Of a stretch of DNA of 28,358 nt, positions 13,506 to 22,418 are shown piece by piece. The notes under the pieces are model-generated. The model saw nothing but the letters and a program-made list of their open reading frames with translations, was not told the origin of the DNA and did no database searches. Position numbers and translations under genes: made by a program. Source of the DNA: Eutrophocola sp964629325 (GTDB lineage: Bacteria; Pseudomonadota; Gammaproteobacteria; Pseudomonadales; Pseudohongiellaceae); assembly GCA_964629325.1 (NCBI GenBank), contig CAZVSC010000035.1:1-28358 (forward strand). Reading direction: 5' to 3'. Numbering within the stretch: the stretch's first letter is position 1; each line of letters starts with the position of its first letter.

Positions 13506-15686
13506 TTAATATCTAAAGGTGTAACTCAGTTTCGCCGTGATGGTGGAGGCCGCGGAATGGAAACGATTGTCGCGATCGTAGTCCTGCATGTTGTGGTTGA
13601 TGACGAGGAAATATTCCTGCCCTGCTTCGGGAATGTAGTTCAGGCGCATGTTGATGCCCAGTGTCTCGCTGACATTGTCATACTGCACCAGGTTCACCAG
13701 CGACAGCTTGTTGGAAAACACAAAATCGAAACCGGCTGTAAGCAGCCGTGTGATGAAGCTGCCTTCGGGCAGCCTGGCGTCGGTGATATTGAACCCCATG
13801 TTCGCGCGCACGCGCGGTGACGGGGTCCAGGTGACATTGCCGAACACGCGCTGCTGGTGGCCGCTCCAGAAGGTGCCTTCCAGGTAGGCGATACGGCCGC
13901 TGACCTTGCGGTAGTTGGCGCTGCTGACTTCGATGCCATGGTTCTCGAAATCATATTCACCCGGTTGCAGGACTACACCAGGATAAATTTCGAACGGCCG
14001 AACCAGCACTTCCTTGTCCAGGTTCGAACGAATGAACAGGCGGTCACCGAGGGTAGTGGTGATATCAACGGGTGTCAGGGTGATGCCTTCAGACTGCAGG
14101 TTGCCGGCGGAGTCGTCAAAGCGCTCCCAGGAGGCACTCCAGTACAGGGACTGGAACGGACTGTTCTCAGGGCGCCAGTTGTAGTTGATCGCCGCCACGG
14201 ACTGGTCGACGCCGACCCGGTTGGCGAAACCCAGCGCCGGGTTGAAATTGTCCTCGAAACGGTTGAACTGCACTTCCCCAGTCAGCCCTTCCTGGCTGGG
14301 AAATGCGATGCTGATGCCGCCGGCGCTGTCGTCACTGTTGATGCCTTCGGTATCCGATTGCTGATACCAGCTCGACACCTCGAAGATACGGCCCTCACCG
14401 ATATTGGAGTTGCGGTACAGAAAATCCACGCCGGCAAGCGAGTTGTCCAGGTTGGATGTCGGGTTGCCGTCGGTGAAGATGGCGCCGATCTGGGATTCGC
14501 TGAACAGGCCTTTCTTGACCCGGATGACCGACAGCGTATCGGCAGCAACGGCACCCGCCTCGTCCTGGCGAATGGTCAGCGCACCCAGTTCCCAGTCGCC
14601 TATGCGCCCGCTGATCTTGCCACCCACTTCCAGGTCGATGGCCTGGCCTGCACGACTGAGGCCAATGCGGCGCGAAAAGAACGGTCGCCCGTTCTGGTTG
14701 AGACGCCCGAACTCGAAGATATCCGCCTCGCGCAGGAAGAAGTCGCGTTTCTCCGGAAAGAACAGGCTGAAGCGTGTGAGATTGACCTGGCGGTCGTCGA
14801 TCTCCGTGGCGGAAAAATCCGTGTTGGCGGTCAGCGAGGCGTTCAGGCCCGAATTGATCTTGTAGAAAACATCGACAGAGGGCTGCACATCAGTGCCGGA
14901 AGTGCCGCTGATGAAATTCCGGTCACTGGTGACACTGGTCGACGGCACAATGTCCAGTCCCAGCCCCTGGTTCATGCCGGAGAACCCGGTTGCCAGGCCG
15001 GCACTGCTGGGGTCATAGCGGCGGTCGTTACTGACCCAGACCACCTGTTCATTCTTGTACTGGATGCGGCGGGAAAAATTCAGGCCCCAGGTATCGGTGT
15101 TGGGATCGAAGGAAATGGACTTGAACGGAATTTCGAATTCCGCGATCCAGCCTTCGTCGAAACGGCCTGTCTCTACGAAATAGATGGTGTCCCAGTCCAC
15201 GTAGAACTGGGAAATATTGCGATACAGGCCGTCAGACCTGACGCCGTTCGGATTCACCCCGAAGAAATAACCGCCCCGCTTGGTATTGAAGGAATCAAAC
15301 GAGACGGAAACGAAATCATCGCTTGAGAAGATGGTGGTGTTCTGCTTGAGGATATTGGCGGTGATCTGGTCGGGCGGGATGAACATCTTGACGCCGACGT
15401 ACAGCGCGTCATCGTCGTACATCAGGTAGGCTTCGGTGCGCTCGGTGGGCATGCCGTATTCCACCGGGATGATCTGGTGGAAATCATCGATGTAGGCCGC
15501 AGCCTGCCAGGCAGGTTCATCCAGCACACCGTCGATGACCGGCGGCGTATCGGTGCGCACCATCGCGATGGTTTTCTGGTCCCGGCCCTGACCGATCTGC
15601 ACGGATTGCGTCTCGCGCGCGGTCTGCCCGAGCGCGGCCATGCAAACTATCGCCAGCGAGATGAATGTAAGGAACGCTTTGATCAT
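13506..15686 (-). CDS. DUF5916 outer-membrane-type protein with N-terminal CBM9-like domain
   Basis: The 726-residue protein starts with a signal peptide (MIKAFLTFISLAIVCMAALG, then Q). A CBM9-like beta-sandwich follows (about 40-230: TPPVIDGVLDEPAWQAA, DDALYVGVKMF, FDEGWIAEFEIPFKSISF). The remaining DUF5916 part of about 480 residues is rich in alternating aromatic/polar strands (FSLFFPEKRDFFLREADIFE) and ends in the aromatic residue pattern LSYTFRY, typical of outer-membrane beta-barrels. Neither domain's ligand can be read off; such proteins are often linked to carbohydrate or polymer use but are uncharacterised. The ATG at 15686 is chosen because the signal peptide begins there; the ribosome site is weak. 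It is monocistronic and divergent from a secreted protein. Confidence 0.88.
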   Translation of the reverse strand: MIKAFLTFISLAIVCMAALGQTARETQSVQIGQGRDQKTIAMVRTDTPPVIDGVLDEPAWQAAAYIDDFHQIIPVEYGMPTERTEAYLMYDDDALYVGVKMFIPPDQITANILKQNTTIFSSDDFVSVSFDSFNTKRGGYFFGVNPNGVRSDGLYRNISQFYVDWDTIYFVETGRFDEGWIAEFEIPFKSISFDPNTDTWGLNFSRRIQYKNEQVVWVSNDRRYDPSSAGLATGFSGMNQGLGLDIVPSTSVTSDRNFISGTSGTDVQPSVDVFYKINSGLNASLTANTDFSATEIDDRQVNLTRFSLFFPEKRDFFLREADIFEFGRLNQNGRPFFSRRIGLSRAGQAIDLEVGGKISGRIGDWELGALTIRQDEAGAVAADTLSVIRVKKGLFSESQIGAIFTDGNPTSNLDNSLAGVDFLYRNSNIGEGRIFEVSSWYQQSDTEGINSDDSAGGISIAFPSQEGLTGEVQFNRFEDNFNPALGFANRVGVDQSVAAINYNWRPENSPFQSLYWSASWERFDDSAGNLQSEGITLTPVDITTTLGDRLFIRSNLDKEVLVRPFEIYPGVVLQPGEYDFENHGIEVSSANYRKVSGRIAYLEGTFWSGHQQRVFGNVTWTPSPRVRANMGFNITDARLPEGSFITRLLTAGFDFVFSNKLSLVNLVQYDNVSETLGINMRLNYIPEAGQEYFLVINHNMQDYDRDNRFHSAASTITAKLSYTFRY

Positions 15687-15704
15687 GATGTTTTTGTTTT
15701 GTAG

Positions 15705-15733
15705 ATTATCACGGCATCGGCCGGGAGTGGGAA
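15705..15733 (-). promoter_or_regulatory. Predicted promoter of the DUF5916 gene
   Basis: On the minus strand TTCCCA (15733-15728), a 17-base spacer and GATAAT (15710-15705). The -10 matches consensus at 5 of 6 bases. This implies a short leader of about 12 bases, consistent with the lack of a good ribosome site. Confidence 0.45.
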
Positions 15734-15897
15734 GCGTGCTAATGTGGAAAGAATATGAATGCCCCGTGCTCCCCAGCGCAAGCTTTTCCAGGGCAAGTAA
15801 CGGCCGCATAATGATTGCCTTTCTGTTCGAGTACGTGGAAAAAAATAGATTAACCACATACACTGCCTGCTGGCACCTGTTATCCCTTTTCATACCC

Positions 15898-16464
15898 ATG
15901 ACGAATCAGGCGATTACCGGCAAACCCGTTCACCGGGAACAAAAACAGATTAACCTGTGCTGTCCTGGCATGTTATTGGGCGTGGTAATGCTCTCTCTTT
16001 GCGTACAGGGTTTCGCTCAAGAATCTGCACCACCAAAACTGCCTGAAGAAATTATCGTCAATGCCCCTGAATCCCTGAAGCGCCTGCAGACTCAGGTCAA
16101 GCTCGCCCAGAAAAGAATGTTCAACGTATTCAACAAAATCAATGACGACGATCAGTTTGATGTTCACTGCACCTATGACAGGCGCTGGCAATCAAAAATT
16201 CGCGAGCAGGTTTGCACGCCAAATTACATAAGGACCGTCCAGGAGCAGGAGGTCCAATTGATGCTGGGGCAATTTGGTATGGTTGGTGCCGAAAAAGGGT
16301 TCGCTGGCAACACGCAGATTGGTACTTTTAACGCGCGTTTCGAAGAGATCATGAAGACCCAGTTCATTGCCAATCCGGAGTTTCGCGAGGCCCTGCTCGA
16401 ATACCAGTCACTGACAGAGCAGCTTGATGGGACGATGGGCGCACGGCTCGGACGAAAAGATTAG
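15898..16464 (+). CDS. Unknown secreted protein
   Basis: From the ATG at 15898 the product has 188 residues. It has a long basic N-terminal region, a hydrophobic core (MLLGVVMLSLCVQG) and a likely cleavage after FAQ, so it is exported. An ATG at 15970 would give a shorter but normal signal peptide; neither has a clear ribosome site, so the start is uncertain. The mature part is helical (LKRLQTQVKLAQKRMFNVFN) and contains two cysteines (FDVHCTYDR and REQVCTPNY) that could form a disulfide. I do not recognise the family. It is divergent from the DUF5916 gene and ends 18 bases before the second scaffold gap. Confidence 0.68.
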   Translation: MTNQAITGKPVHREQKQINLCCPGMLLGVVMLSLCVQGFAQESAPPKLPEEIIVNAPESLKRLQTQVKLAQKRMFNVFNKINDDDQFDVHCTYDRRWQSKIREQVCTPNYIRTVQEQEVQLMLGQFGMVGAEKGFAGNTQIGTFNARFEEIMKTQFIANPEFREALLEYQSLTEQLDGTMGARLGRKD

Positions 16465-16482
16465 TGATCTCTTGTGGCAATA

Positions 16483-16582
16483 NNNNNNNNNNNNNNNNNN
16501 NNNNNNNNNNNNNNNNNNNNNNNNNNNNNNNNNNNNNNNNNNNNNNNNNNNNNNNNNNNNNNNNNNNNNNNNNNNNNNNNNN
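16483..16582. other. Scaffold gap (100 N) of unknown true length
   Basis: Exactly 100 N. The left flank is 18 bases past the secreted-protein stop; the right flank begins just beyond the T run of the tRNA terminator. What is missing cannot be inferred. Confidence 0.97.
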
Positions 16583-16587
16583 CGCCC

Positions 16588-16616
16588 AAAAAAATACCCC
16601 TCTGCGAGGGGTATTT
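16588..16616 (-). terminator. Rho-independent terminator of tRNA-Arg
   Basis: On the minus strand AAATACCCCT-CGCAG-AGGGGTATTT gives a perfect 10-bp stem followed by a run of seven T (16594-16588, overlapping the stem end). It starts 3 bases after the encoded CCA of the tRNA. Confidence 0.9.
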
Positions 16617-16619
16617 GTT

Positions 16620-16696
16620 TGGCGCGCCCGATTGGATTCGAACCAATGACCTTTGCCTCCGGAGGGCAACGCTCTATCCAGCTGAGCTACGGGCGC
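16620..16696 (-). tRNA. tRNA-Arg (anticodon CCG)
   Basis: The 77-base gene folds as a standard cloverleaf: acceptor GCGCCCG/CGGGCGC, D arm GCTC...GAGC, anticodon stem TTGCC/GGCAA around CTCCGGA (anticodon CCG at 16662-16660), and T arm ATTGG-TTCGAAT-CCAAT. The discriminator is G and the 3' CCA is encoded. It reads CGG arginine codons. A terminator follows directly, so it is a single-gene unit, and a partial copy of its 5' end lies just upstream. Confidence 0.97.
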
Positions 16697-16704
16697 TTAA
16701 CTTA

Positions 16705-16720
16705 TAGCTACGGGTGCTAA
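16705..16720 (-). repeat. Partial duplicate of the tRNA-Arg 5' end
   Basis: The plus-strand stretch AGCTACGGGTGCTAAA (16706-16720 region) repeats AGCTACGGGCGCTTAA at the tRNA 5' boundary (16685-16700) with two mismatches. It sits 10 bases upstream of the tRNA gene and may be a trace of an old duplication or recombination at the tRNA. Confidence 0.5.
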
Positions 16721-16833
16721 AGGCGGCCATCATAGTCCAAAACCCTTCCACTCTCTAGGGCCAAACTAGATATAACGTGGACATTCCCTTATCATCGCGC
16801 ACCTTCCCGATTCATTCATCCGCACTACCCTGC

Positions 16834-18117
16834 ATGTCAGAACACGAACCGACACAGTCTGCGTCCGCCAGGCCCATGCCCCGGGCGTTTGCCGCGCTGG
16901 AATCGATTCCGTTCCGCTGGCTGGTGTCGAGTCTCGGCACCTTCTTCCTGGCCATGCAGGGCCAGTTGGTCGTGCGCTCCCTGCTCGCCTACGAGCTGAC
17001 CGAAAGCCCCTTCGCCCTGGCCATGGTCAACCTGGTCATCGCCACGCCCATGTCCATCGGCCTGCTCTTTTCCGGCGCCATCATCGACCGGGTCGAACGG
17101 CGCGGGCTGACCATCATCAGCCAGACCGTGGTGCTGCTCAATGAACTTGTGGTGCTGGTCCTGCTCGTCAGTGGCGTCCTGGAATTCTGGCACCTGCTGG
17201 CCACGGCCTTCATCCTGGGGGTGAACTTTCCGTTCCTGATGCCGACACGAACCGCCATGATCTATTCGCTGGTAGGCCGCGACAAGCTCGGCAATGCCAT
17301 GGCGCTGCAGGCAACCTCGCTCAACATCGCCCGCATCGTCGGCCCCGCGGGTATGGGCCTGCTGATTCCGCTCATCACCATGGAAGGCGCCTATACCGCG
17401 TCGATCCTGCTGTACGGCTTCTCCATTTTCGCCATGCTGATGCTGCCGAAGTCCTATCCGGAGAACAAGGAGCGCAAGGGCTTCCTGACGGACGTGATGT
17501 ATTCCTTTACCTACGTGGCGAAAAACCGCGCCATCCTGCTGTGCCTGTGTTTCGGGTTGTTTCCCATGCTGCTGGCGCTGCCCATCATCAGCTTCCTGGT
17601 GGTGTTCACGGAATCGGTGTGGGGTGTCGGTGAAACCGCGCTCGGCATCATGATGGGCAGCGTCGGCGTCGGCGGCATCATCGGCTCCCTGCTGGTAGCA
17701 CGTCTCGGCGACACCATGCGACGCACCCGCGTGATGATGATAGCGGCCATGATCTTCGCCGCCTTCCTGGCCGGTTTCAGCATCAGCCCCTACTACCTGC
17801 TGGCCCTGCCCTTCCTGCTGGTGTCCAACATCTTTGCCAACATGAGCCAGACCCTGAACCAGACCCTCGTGCAGCTGCTGGCGGACAACGAAGTGCGCGG
17901 TCGCATGTCGTCCCTGATGATGCTCACGGTCGGGCTGACGCCCCTCGGCGTGCTTCCGGTAGCCTATTTCGCCGAGATCTTCGGCATCGCCAACACCATG
18001 TTCGTGGCCTGCATCATACTGGTACTGGTGGTGATCGCCTTCCTCGCCCTGTCACCCACGCTGCGCCATCTCGACAAGGATCCACGCCTGACCGGTATTC
18101 ACGAAGTGGAAGGCTGA
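16834..18117 (+). CDS. MFS transporter (MFS_3-like)
   Basis: From the ATG at 16834 the protein has 427 residues and about twelve membrane helices. The half-loop signatures are GAIIDRVERRGL (about 85-96) and ARLGDTMRRTRV (about 292-303). FPFLMPTRTAMIYSLVGRDK followed by NAMALQATSLNIARIVGPA is typical of the enterobactin-exporter-like MFS_3 group. The N-terminal tail is hydrophilic. A GTG at 16777 in frame is a possible alternative start, but no ribosome site favours either. It is followed 58 bases later by a second MFS_3 protein. The substrate is unknown. Confidence 0.88.
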   Translation: MSEHEPTQSASARPMPRAFAALESIPFRWLVSSLGTFFLAMQGQLVVRSLLAYELTESPFALAMVNLVIATPMSIGLLFSGAIIDRVERRGLTIISQTVVLLNELVVLVLLVSGVLEFWHLLATAFILGVNFPFLMPTRTAMIYSLVGRDKLGNAMALQATSLNIARIVGPAGMGLLIPLITMEGAYTASILLYGFSIFAMLMLPKSYPENKERKGFLTDVMYSFTYVAKNRAILLCLCFGLFPMLLALPIISFLVVFTESVWGVGETALGIMMGSVGVGGIIGSLLVARLGDTMRRTRVMMIAAMIFAAFLAGFSISPYYLLALPFLLVSNIFANMSQTLNQTLVQLLADNEVRGRMSSLMMLTVGLTPLGVLPVAYFAEIFGIANTMFVACIILVLVVIAFLALSPTLRHLDKDPRLTGIHEVEG

Positions 18118-18175
18118 CGGGAACCGCCGCAAGATAAGTTACAATCAGCCACCTTATTCACTGGAATACCGGGGT

Positions 18176-19777
18176 ATGTCACCAAACGCCGCAACAAGGC
18201 CTTCCATGTCGCCCTGGACACCACTCCGGAACAACCCGGTATTCTTCCAGCTGTGGATCGCGACACTGGTCTCCAACATCGGCACCTGGATGCACGATGT
18301 CGGCGCCGGTTACCTGGCCACGGAACTGACCACATCGCACTTCGTGGTCGCCCTGATGCAAACGGCCACCTCCCTGCCCGCCTTCTTCTTACTATTGCCG
18401 TCGGGTGCGCTGGCCGACATTTTCGACCGCCGCCTGTACCTGCTGACCGCAATCATTGGCCAGACCATTGTCGCCGCACTGCTGGGCTTTCTTACCCTCA
18501 CCGGCCTGGTCGAGGTATGGTCACTGCTGTTCCTGACCCTGTGCATGGGCATCGGCACCGCCATGGTCATGCCGGCCTGGCAGTCGATCATCCCGGAAGT
18601 GGTGCAGCGCTCCGACCTGGGCGGCGCCATCGCCCTGAACACCATGGGCATGAATATCTCCCGGGTGATCGGCGCCCTGATCGCCGGCATCATCCTGGCC
18701 GCCCTTGGCCCGGGCGCCGTCTTCATCACCAACGCCCTGACCTTCATCTTCATCATCATCGTGCTGGTGCGCTGGAAGCGCGATGTGCCCGAGACCACCT
18801 TGCCACCCGAGCCCCTGGTGCCGGCGGTCAAGACCGGCCTGCGCTACGCCCGCCATTCTCCTGCCCTGCTCTCCACGATCTACCGCAGTATCGGCTTCTA
18901 TTTCTTCGCCAGCGTGATGTGGGCCCTGTTCCCGGTGATCGCGCGCGACCTGCTCGGCGCCGACGAATTTCGCTACGCCCTGCTGTTTGCCTTCATCAGT
19001 GTCGGTGCCATCATCAATGCGCTGTTCATTCCGCGCCTGCGCGCCAGTTTCTCCAGCGATACGCTCATCACCGGCGCCTCGCTGGTCTTCGCCACCGGCA
19101 TGATCATCACGGCCTTTGCGAAGATCTATGTCGTCGCCCTGTTCACCCTCGCGTTGTGCGGCTCCGCCTGGATCACCGTGATGACCACCGCCCAGACGGC
19201 GGCGCAGACTGCCCTGCCGAACTGGGTGCGCTCACGCGGCATGGGCGTTTTCCTCACCTTCTTCATGGGCTCGCTGGCCATCGGCCCGGCGGTTTGGGGC
19301 GGCCTGGCGGAGGCCACGACTATTCCTGTTGCTATCTATACCGCCTCTTTCTGCCTGGTCATTGCATCCCTGTTCACTCAACGATGGCCGGTCAGCGGCA
19401 ACGAGGCCCTGGACCACACGCCGTCGAAACACTGGAAATTGCCGGAGCCTGTCATGGACATCAGTCCCGACCAGGGTCCTGTCATGATCTGCGTGACCTA
19501 CCGGGTGAAAGCCGAAAACCGCGAGGCGTTCCTGGCGGCGATGGAGCAACTGGGCAAGGCGCGGCGCCGGGACGGCGCCTGGGACTGGAACGTCATGGAA
19601 AACATCAGCGCACCCGGCACTTTCCAGGAGTATTACCTGGTCTATACCTGGCTTGATCATTTACGCCAGCATGAGAGAATCAGCAAGCAGGACGCCATGG
19701 TCCAGGCGAAAATCCGCGAGCTGCTGGTTCCGGACACCTCTGTGACCATTAATCATTTTATAAAAAGCGGGCAATAG
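18176..19777 (+). CDS. MFS_3 (DUF894-type) transporter with C-terminal dimeric alpha/beta-barrel-like domain
   Basis: The 533-residue protein starts with SPWTPLRNNPVFFQLWIATL, followed by about twelve helices with the loop SGALADIFDRRLYL (about 76-89) and the family motif MVMPAWQSIIPEVVQRSDL. After residue about 430 comes a soluble ferredoxin-like extension (GPVMICVTYRVKAENREAFL, EYYLVYTWLDHLRQHERIS) like antibiotic-biosynthesis-monooxygenase/Dabb folds. The roughly 530-residue length with this extension is normal for the MFS_3 family. Start could be 18176 or the in-frame ATG at 18206, which has AAGG in front. It probably forms a transcription unit with the ThDP enzyme, 40 bases on. Confidence 0.88.
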   Translation: MSPNAATRPSMSPWTPLRNNPVFFQLWIATLVSNIGTWMHDVGAGYLATELTTSHFVVALMQTATSLPAFFLLLPSGALADIFDRRLYLLTAIIGQTIVAALLGFLTLTGLVEVWSLLFLTLCMGIGTAMVMPAWQSIIPEVVQRSDLGGAIALNTMGMNISRVIGALIAGIILAALGPGAVFITNALTFIFIIIVLVRWKRDVPETTLPPEPLVPAVKTGLRYARHSPALLSTIYRSIGFYFFASVMWALFPVIARDLLGADEFRYALLFAFISVGAIINALFIPRLRASFSSDTLITGASLVFATGMIITAFAKIYVVALFTLALCGSAWITVMTTAQTAAQTALPNWVRSRGMGVFLTFFMGSLAIGPAVWGGLAEATTIPVAIYTASFCLVIASLFTQRWPVSGNEALDHTPSKHWKLPEPVMDISPDQGPVMICVTYRVKAENREAFLAAMEQLGKARRRDGAWDWNVMENISAPGTFQEYYLVYTWLDHLRQHERISKQDAMVQAKIRELLVPDTSVTINHFIKSGQ

Positions 19778-19817
19778 CGCCGCTAAAACACGCACAGACT
19801 TTCAGCAGGAATTCCCG

Positions 19818-21530
19818 ATGAGTAACAACCCCAAGCTGCACTCGGTAGCGCTCAATTTTTTACAGGCCCTCCTGGACCGCGGCATCGATACCGTCTTTGC
19901 CAACGCCGGCACCGACTTCGCACCGATCATCGAAGGGCTGGTGGCTGCCCGGCAGGCCGGGATCAAGACTCCGGAATTCATCACCGTACCCCACGAAAAC
20001 GTGGCCATCTCCATGGCCCACGGCTACTTCCTGGCCACAGGCAAACCCGCGGCGGTGATGGTGCACGTCACCGTCGGCACCGCCAACGCGTTGTGCGGCC
20101 TGATGAATGCCTCGCGCGACAACGCCCCCATCCTCTTGATGGCAGGACGCACGCCGAGCACCGAGAAAGGGCATATCGGCTCCCGCAACGCCAGCATCCA
20201 TTGGGGCCAGGACAGCTTCGACCAGGGCGGCACAGTACGGGAATACGTGAAATGGGATTACGAGCTGCGCCCGGGCCAGCCGCCGGAAGACATTGTCGGC
20301 CGCGCCCTGGACATCGCCATGACCGAACCCCGTGGACCGGTCTACCTGTGCATGCCCCGCGAAGTACTGGGCGACCTTACCGAAACCACCGCGGTCCCGC
20401 CGCGTGACCGCCGCCTCGGCGCCTCGATCGCTGCGCCGTCTGTCGAGGGCGTCCGCCAGGCCGCCGAGTGGCTGGCCGATGCCAAATTCCCGCTCATCAT
20501 CACCTCGTGCACCGGCCGTGACCGGGCCAACGTGGCCCGCCTCACCGGCATCGCCGAGGATTACGGCATCGGTGTTTCTGTACCGGGCGAACCGGGTGCC
20601 CGTGAACTCAACATCCCGCTGCAGCATCCCATGTTCCTCGGCATCCATCCGGCCGAGGCCATCGCGAAGGCCGACGTCATCGTCGCCCTGGAATGCGAAG
20701 TGCCATGGTGGCCCAGCGCGGTATCACCCCCGGCCGGCGCCAAGCTCGTACAGATCGGGCCCGATCCCTTCTTCAGCAATTACCCCGTGCGCGGCTTCCA
20801 GATGGATCTCGCCATCAGCGGTTCCTCCTCCATTGCCCTGAGCATGCTCAATGAGGAACTGAAAACGGCGCACGATCCTGAATTCGCCGGCAGCCGCATC
20901 ACCATGTTCAAGGAGCTGGCGGCACAGCGCAAAGCCGCCCGCGACAAGGCCGTCGACGCCGCCAGGGGCTCCTCGCCGGTAAACCCGCTGTGGGTCGCCC
21001 ATTGCATCAACCAGGTCAGGGACGAGAATACCGTCGTATTCAACGAACTTGGCGTACCCCTGGAATTTCTCGATCTCGCGGAGCCCGGCAGCTACCTGTC
21101 CAGCTCGCTGGCGGGCGGGCTTGGCTTCGGCCTCGGCGCCTCCCTCGGTGCCAAGAAGGGCGCACCCGAGAAGAATGTCATCCTCGTCGTCGGTGACGGC
21201 TCCTACATGTTCGGTTGCCCGACCGCCGCGCACCACGCCGCGAAAATCAACGGCCTGCCCACCACGACCATCGTCATGAACAATGCCCGCTGGCACGCCG
21301 TACACCGCTCCACGCTTGGCATGTACCCGGACGGCCTGGCCTCGAAGGAGGCCGTCATGCCGCTGGTGTCACTGGGCGACTCGCCGGAATACGACAAGAT
21401 CATGGAAGCCTGCGGCGGCCACGGCGAAAAGGTCGACAACGCCGACAACCTCGAAGCCGCCCTGCGCCGCTGCCTGGAAGCGAACAAGAACGGCAAGGCC
21501 GCACTGATCAACCTGATTGCCAGTTTCTAG
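19818..21530 (+). CDS. Thiamine-diphosphate-dependent enzyme of the acetolactate synthase/decarboxylase superfamily
   Basis: The 570-residue protein has the three-domain layout of ThDP enzymes. The Pyr domain carries catalytic Glu60 in TVPHENVAISMAHG. A central domain (about 200-340) contains an unusual ECEVPWWPS stretch. The PP domain holds GDG (459-461), then NN 29 residues after the first Gly (488-489), the ThDP/Mg motif GDGx(26)NN. It lacks diagnostic acetolactate synthase features I would look for, and the annotation cannot go beyond a generic ThDP decarboxylase, lyase or synthase. AGGA sits 8 bases before the ATG. Neighbours are an MFS_3 transporter upstream and a LysE exporter 17 bases downstream, which suggests processing of a 2-oxo acid with transport, as inference. 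Confidence 0.9.
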   Translation: MSNNPKLHSVALNFLQALLDRGIDTVFANAGTDFAPIIEGLVAARQAGIKTPEFITVPHENVAISMAHGYFLATGKPAAVMVHVTVGTANALCGLMNASRDNAPILLMAGRTPSTEKGHIGSRNASIHWGQDSFDQGGTVREYVKWDYELRPGQPPEDIVGRALDIAMTEPRGPVYLCMPREVLGDLTETTAVPPRDRRLGASIAAPSVEGVRQAAEWLADAKFPLIITSCTGRDRANVARLTGIAEDYGIGVSVPGEPGARELNIPLQHPMFLGIHPAEAIAKADVIVALECEVPWWPSAVSPPAGAKLVQIGPDPFFSNYPVRGFQMDLAISGSSSIALSMLNEELKTAHDPEFAGSRITMFKELAAQRKAARDKAVDAARGSSPVNPLWVAHCINQVRDENTVVFNELGVPLEFLDLAEPGSYLSSSLAGGLGFGLGASLGAKKGAPEKNVILVVGDGSYMFGCPTAAHHAAKINGLPTTTIVMNNARWHAVHRSTLGMYPDGLASKEAVMPLVSLGDSPEYDKIMEACGGHGEKVDNADNLEAALRRCLEANKNGKAALINLIASF

Positions 21531-21547
21531 TAAATGAAGCAGCAAGG

Positions 21548-22174
21548 ATGAGCCCGGAAAACATTATTGCATTTACCCTGGCCTCGACTTTGTTAAGCCT
21601 GGCGCCGGGGCCGGATAATATTTTTGTCCTGACCCAGTCAGCTCTGTACGGAAGGCGTTCCGGCATCCTCATCACCCTGGGCCTGTGCACCGGCCTGATC
21701 TTCCACACCACGGCCGTGGCCCTCGGGGTCGCGGCCATCTTCGCCGTCAGCGTCACCGCCTTCACCCTGCTGAAACTGATCGGTGCCGGTTACCTGTTGT
21801 ACCTCGCCTGGGGCGCGTTCCGGGCCTGCGCCAGTAACCTCGACGATGGCCCCCGCGCCAACCAGCCCGCCGCCGGCGCCCTCTACCGGCGCGGCATCCT
21901 GATGAACATCACCAACCCCAAGGTGGCCATCTTCTTTCTGGCCTTCCTGCCCCAGTTCGCCGACCCGGCCGCCGGCAGCCTGCCGCTGCAGATATTCCTG
22001 CTGGGCGCCATCTTCATGGCCGCCGCCCTGGGAGTGTTCATTGCCATCGCCTGCATGGCCGGCTTCATCGCCGACTGGCTCAAGGGCTCGGCGCGGGCCC
22101 AGGTCCTGCTCAATCGCCTGGCCGGGCTGGTGTTTACCGCCCTGGCGCTGCGCCTGGCGACCGCCACTCGCTGA
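21548..22174 (+). CDS. LysE/RhtB family amino-acid exporter
   Basis: The 208-residue protein has five to six membrane helices. The family hallmark is LSLAPGPDNIFVLTQSALYG followed by RRSGILITLGLCTGLIFH (about 16-53), and the second conserved block is RRGILMNITNPKVAIFFLAF followed by LPQF (about 117-140). Length matches RhtB/LysE exporters of homoserine, threonine or other amino acids. The start at 21548 lies 17 bases after the ThDP gene stop, so it is probably co-transcribed; the ribosome site is poor (AAGG directly against the ATG), so translation may depend on coupling. The exported compound is unknown. Confidence 0.92.
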   Translation: MSPENIIAFTLASTLLSLAPGPDNIFVLTQSALYGRRSGILITLGLCTGLIFHTTAVALGVAAIFAVSVTAFTLLKLIGAGYLLYLAWGAFRACASNLDDGPRANQPAAGALYRRGILMNITNPKVAIFFLAFLPQFADPAAGSLPLQIFLLGAIFMAAALGVFIAIACMAGFIADWLKGSARAQVLLNRLAGLVFTALALRLATATR

Positions 22175-22282
22175 GCGTTTCACCCACACGACCTGTAAGG
22201 TCTTTCTTCGGTACCCGGCTGTGTCTCTGTACGGGGAGCTGTCAATTTTGTGCTCCCCCATGAATAAAATTCCCCCAGCCAC

Positions 22283-22288
22283 TATAAT
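22283..22288 (+). promoter_or_regulatory. Consensus -10 element for the SutA-like gene
   Basis: Perfect TATAAT within CACTATAATGG. No good -35 is found at 16-18 bases (ATGAAT at best), so activity may depend on an activator or another sigma factor. The implied transcript starts near 22295 with a leader of about 125 bases. Confidence 0.45.
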
Positions 22289-22330
22289 GGCCGACCGCGC
22301 TGCAGTTTCTCAGGGGAAGAAAGCGCCTGA

Positions 22331-22375
22331 TTGCCCGGAACAGGGCAACGATAATGCCGATATCCATCATCGGCA
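22331..22375 (+). promoter_or_regulatory. Two tandem hairpins in the leader of the SutA-like gene
   Basis: TTGCCC-GGAACA-GGGCAA (22331-22348) and TGCCGAT-ATCCATC-ATCGGCA (22355-22375) are perfect 6- and 7-bp stems lying 6 bases apart. They occur between the -10 element and the ribosome site of the 65-aa gene and are not followed by a U run. Confidence 0.45.
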
Positions 22376-22418
22376 TCCTCGAACACAACAACATCTTGAT
22401 AAAGAAATAAGGATCAAT

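Noticed and set aside
13857..15326. A 489-codon plus-strand frame opposite the DUF5916 gene
   Set aside because: Shadow frame with no recognisable family, no ribosome site, and fully inside a convincing gene.
18253..19656. A 467-codon plus-strand frame inside the second MFS gene
   Set aside because: Arginine-, histidine- and proline-rich frame-shifted shadow of the transporter, without membrane helices or motifs.
22396..22417. TTGAT and ATCAA half-sites upstream of the SutA-like gene, considered as an FNR box
   Set aside because: The spacing is 12 bases instead of 4, and the site overlaps the ribosome binding region.
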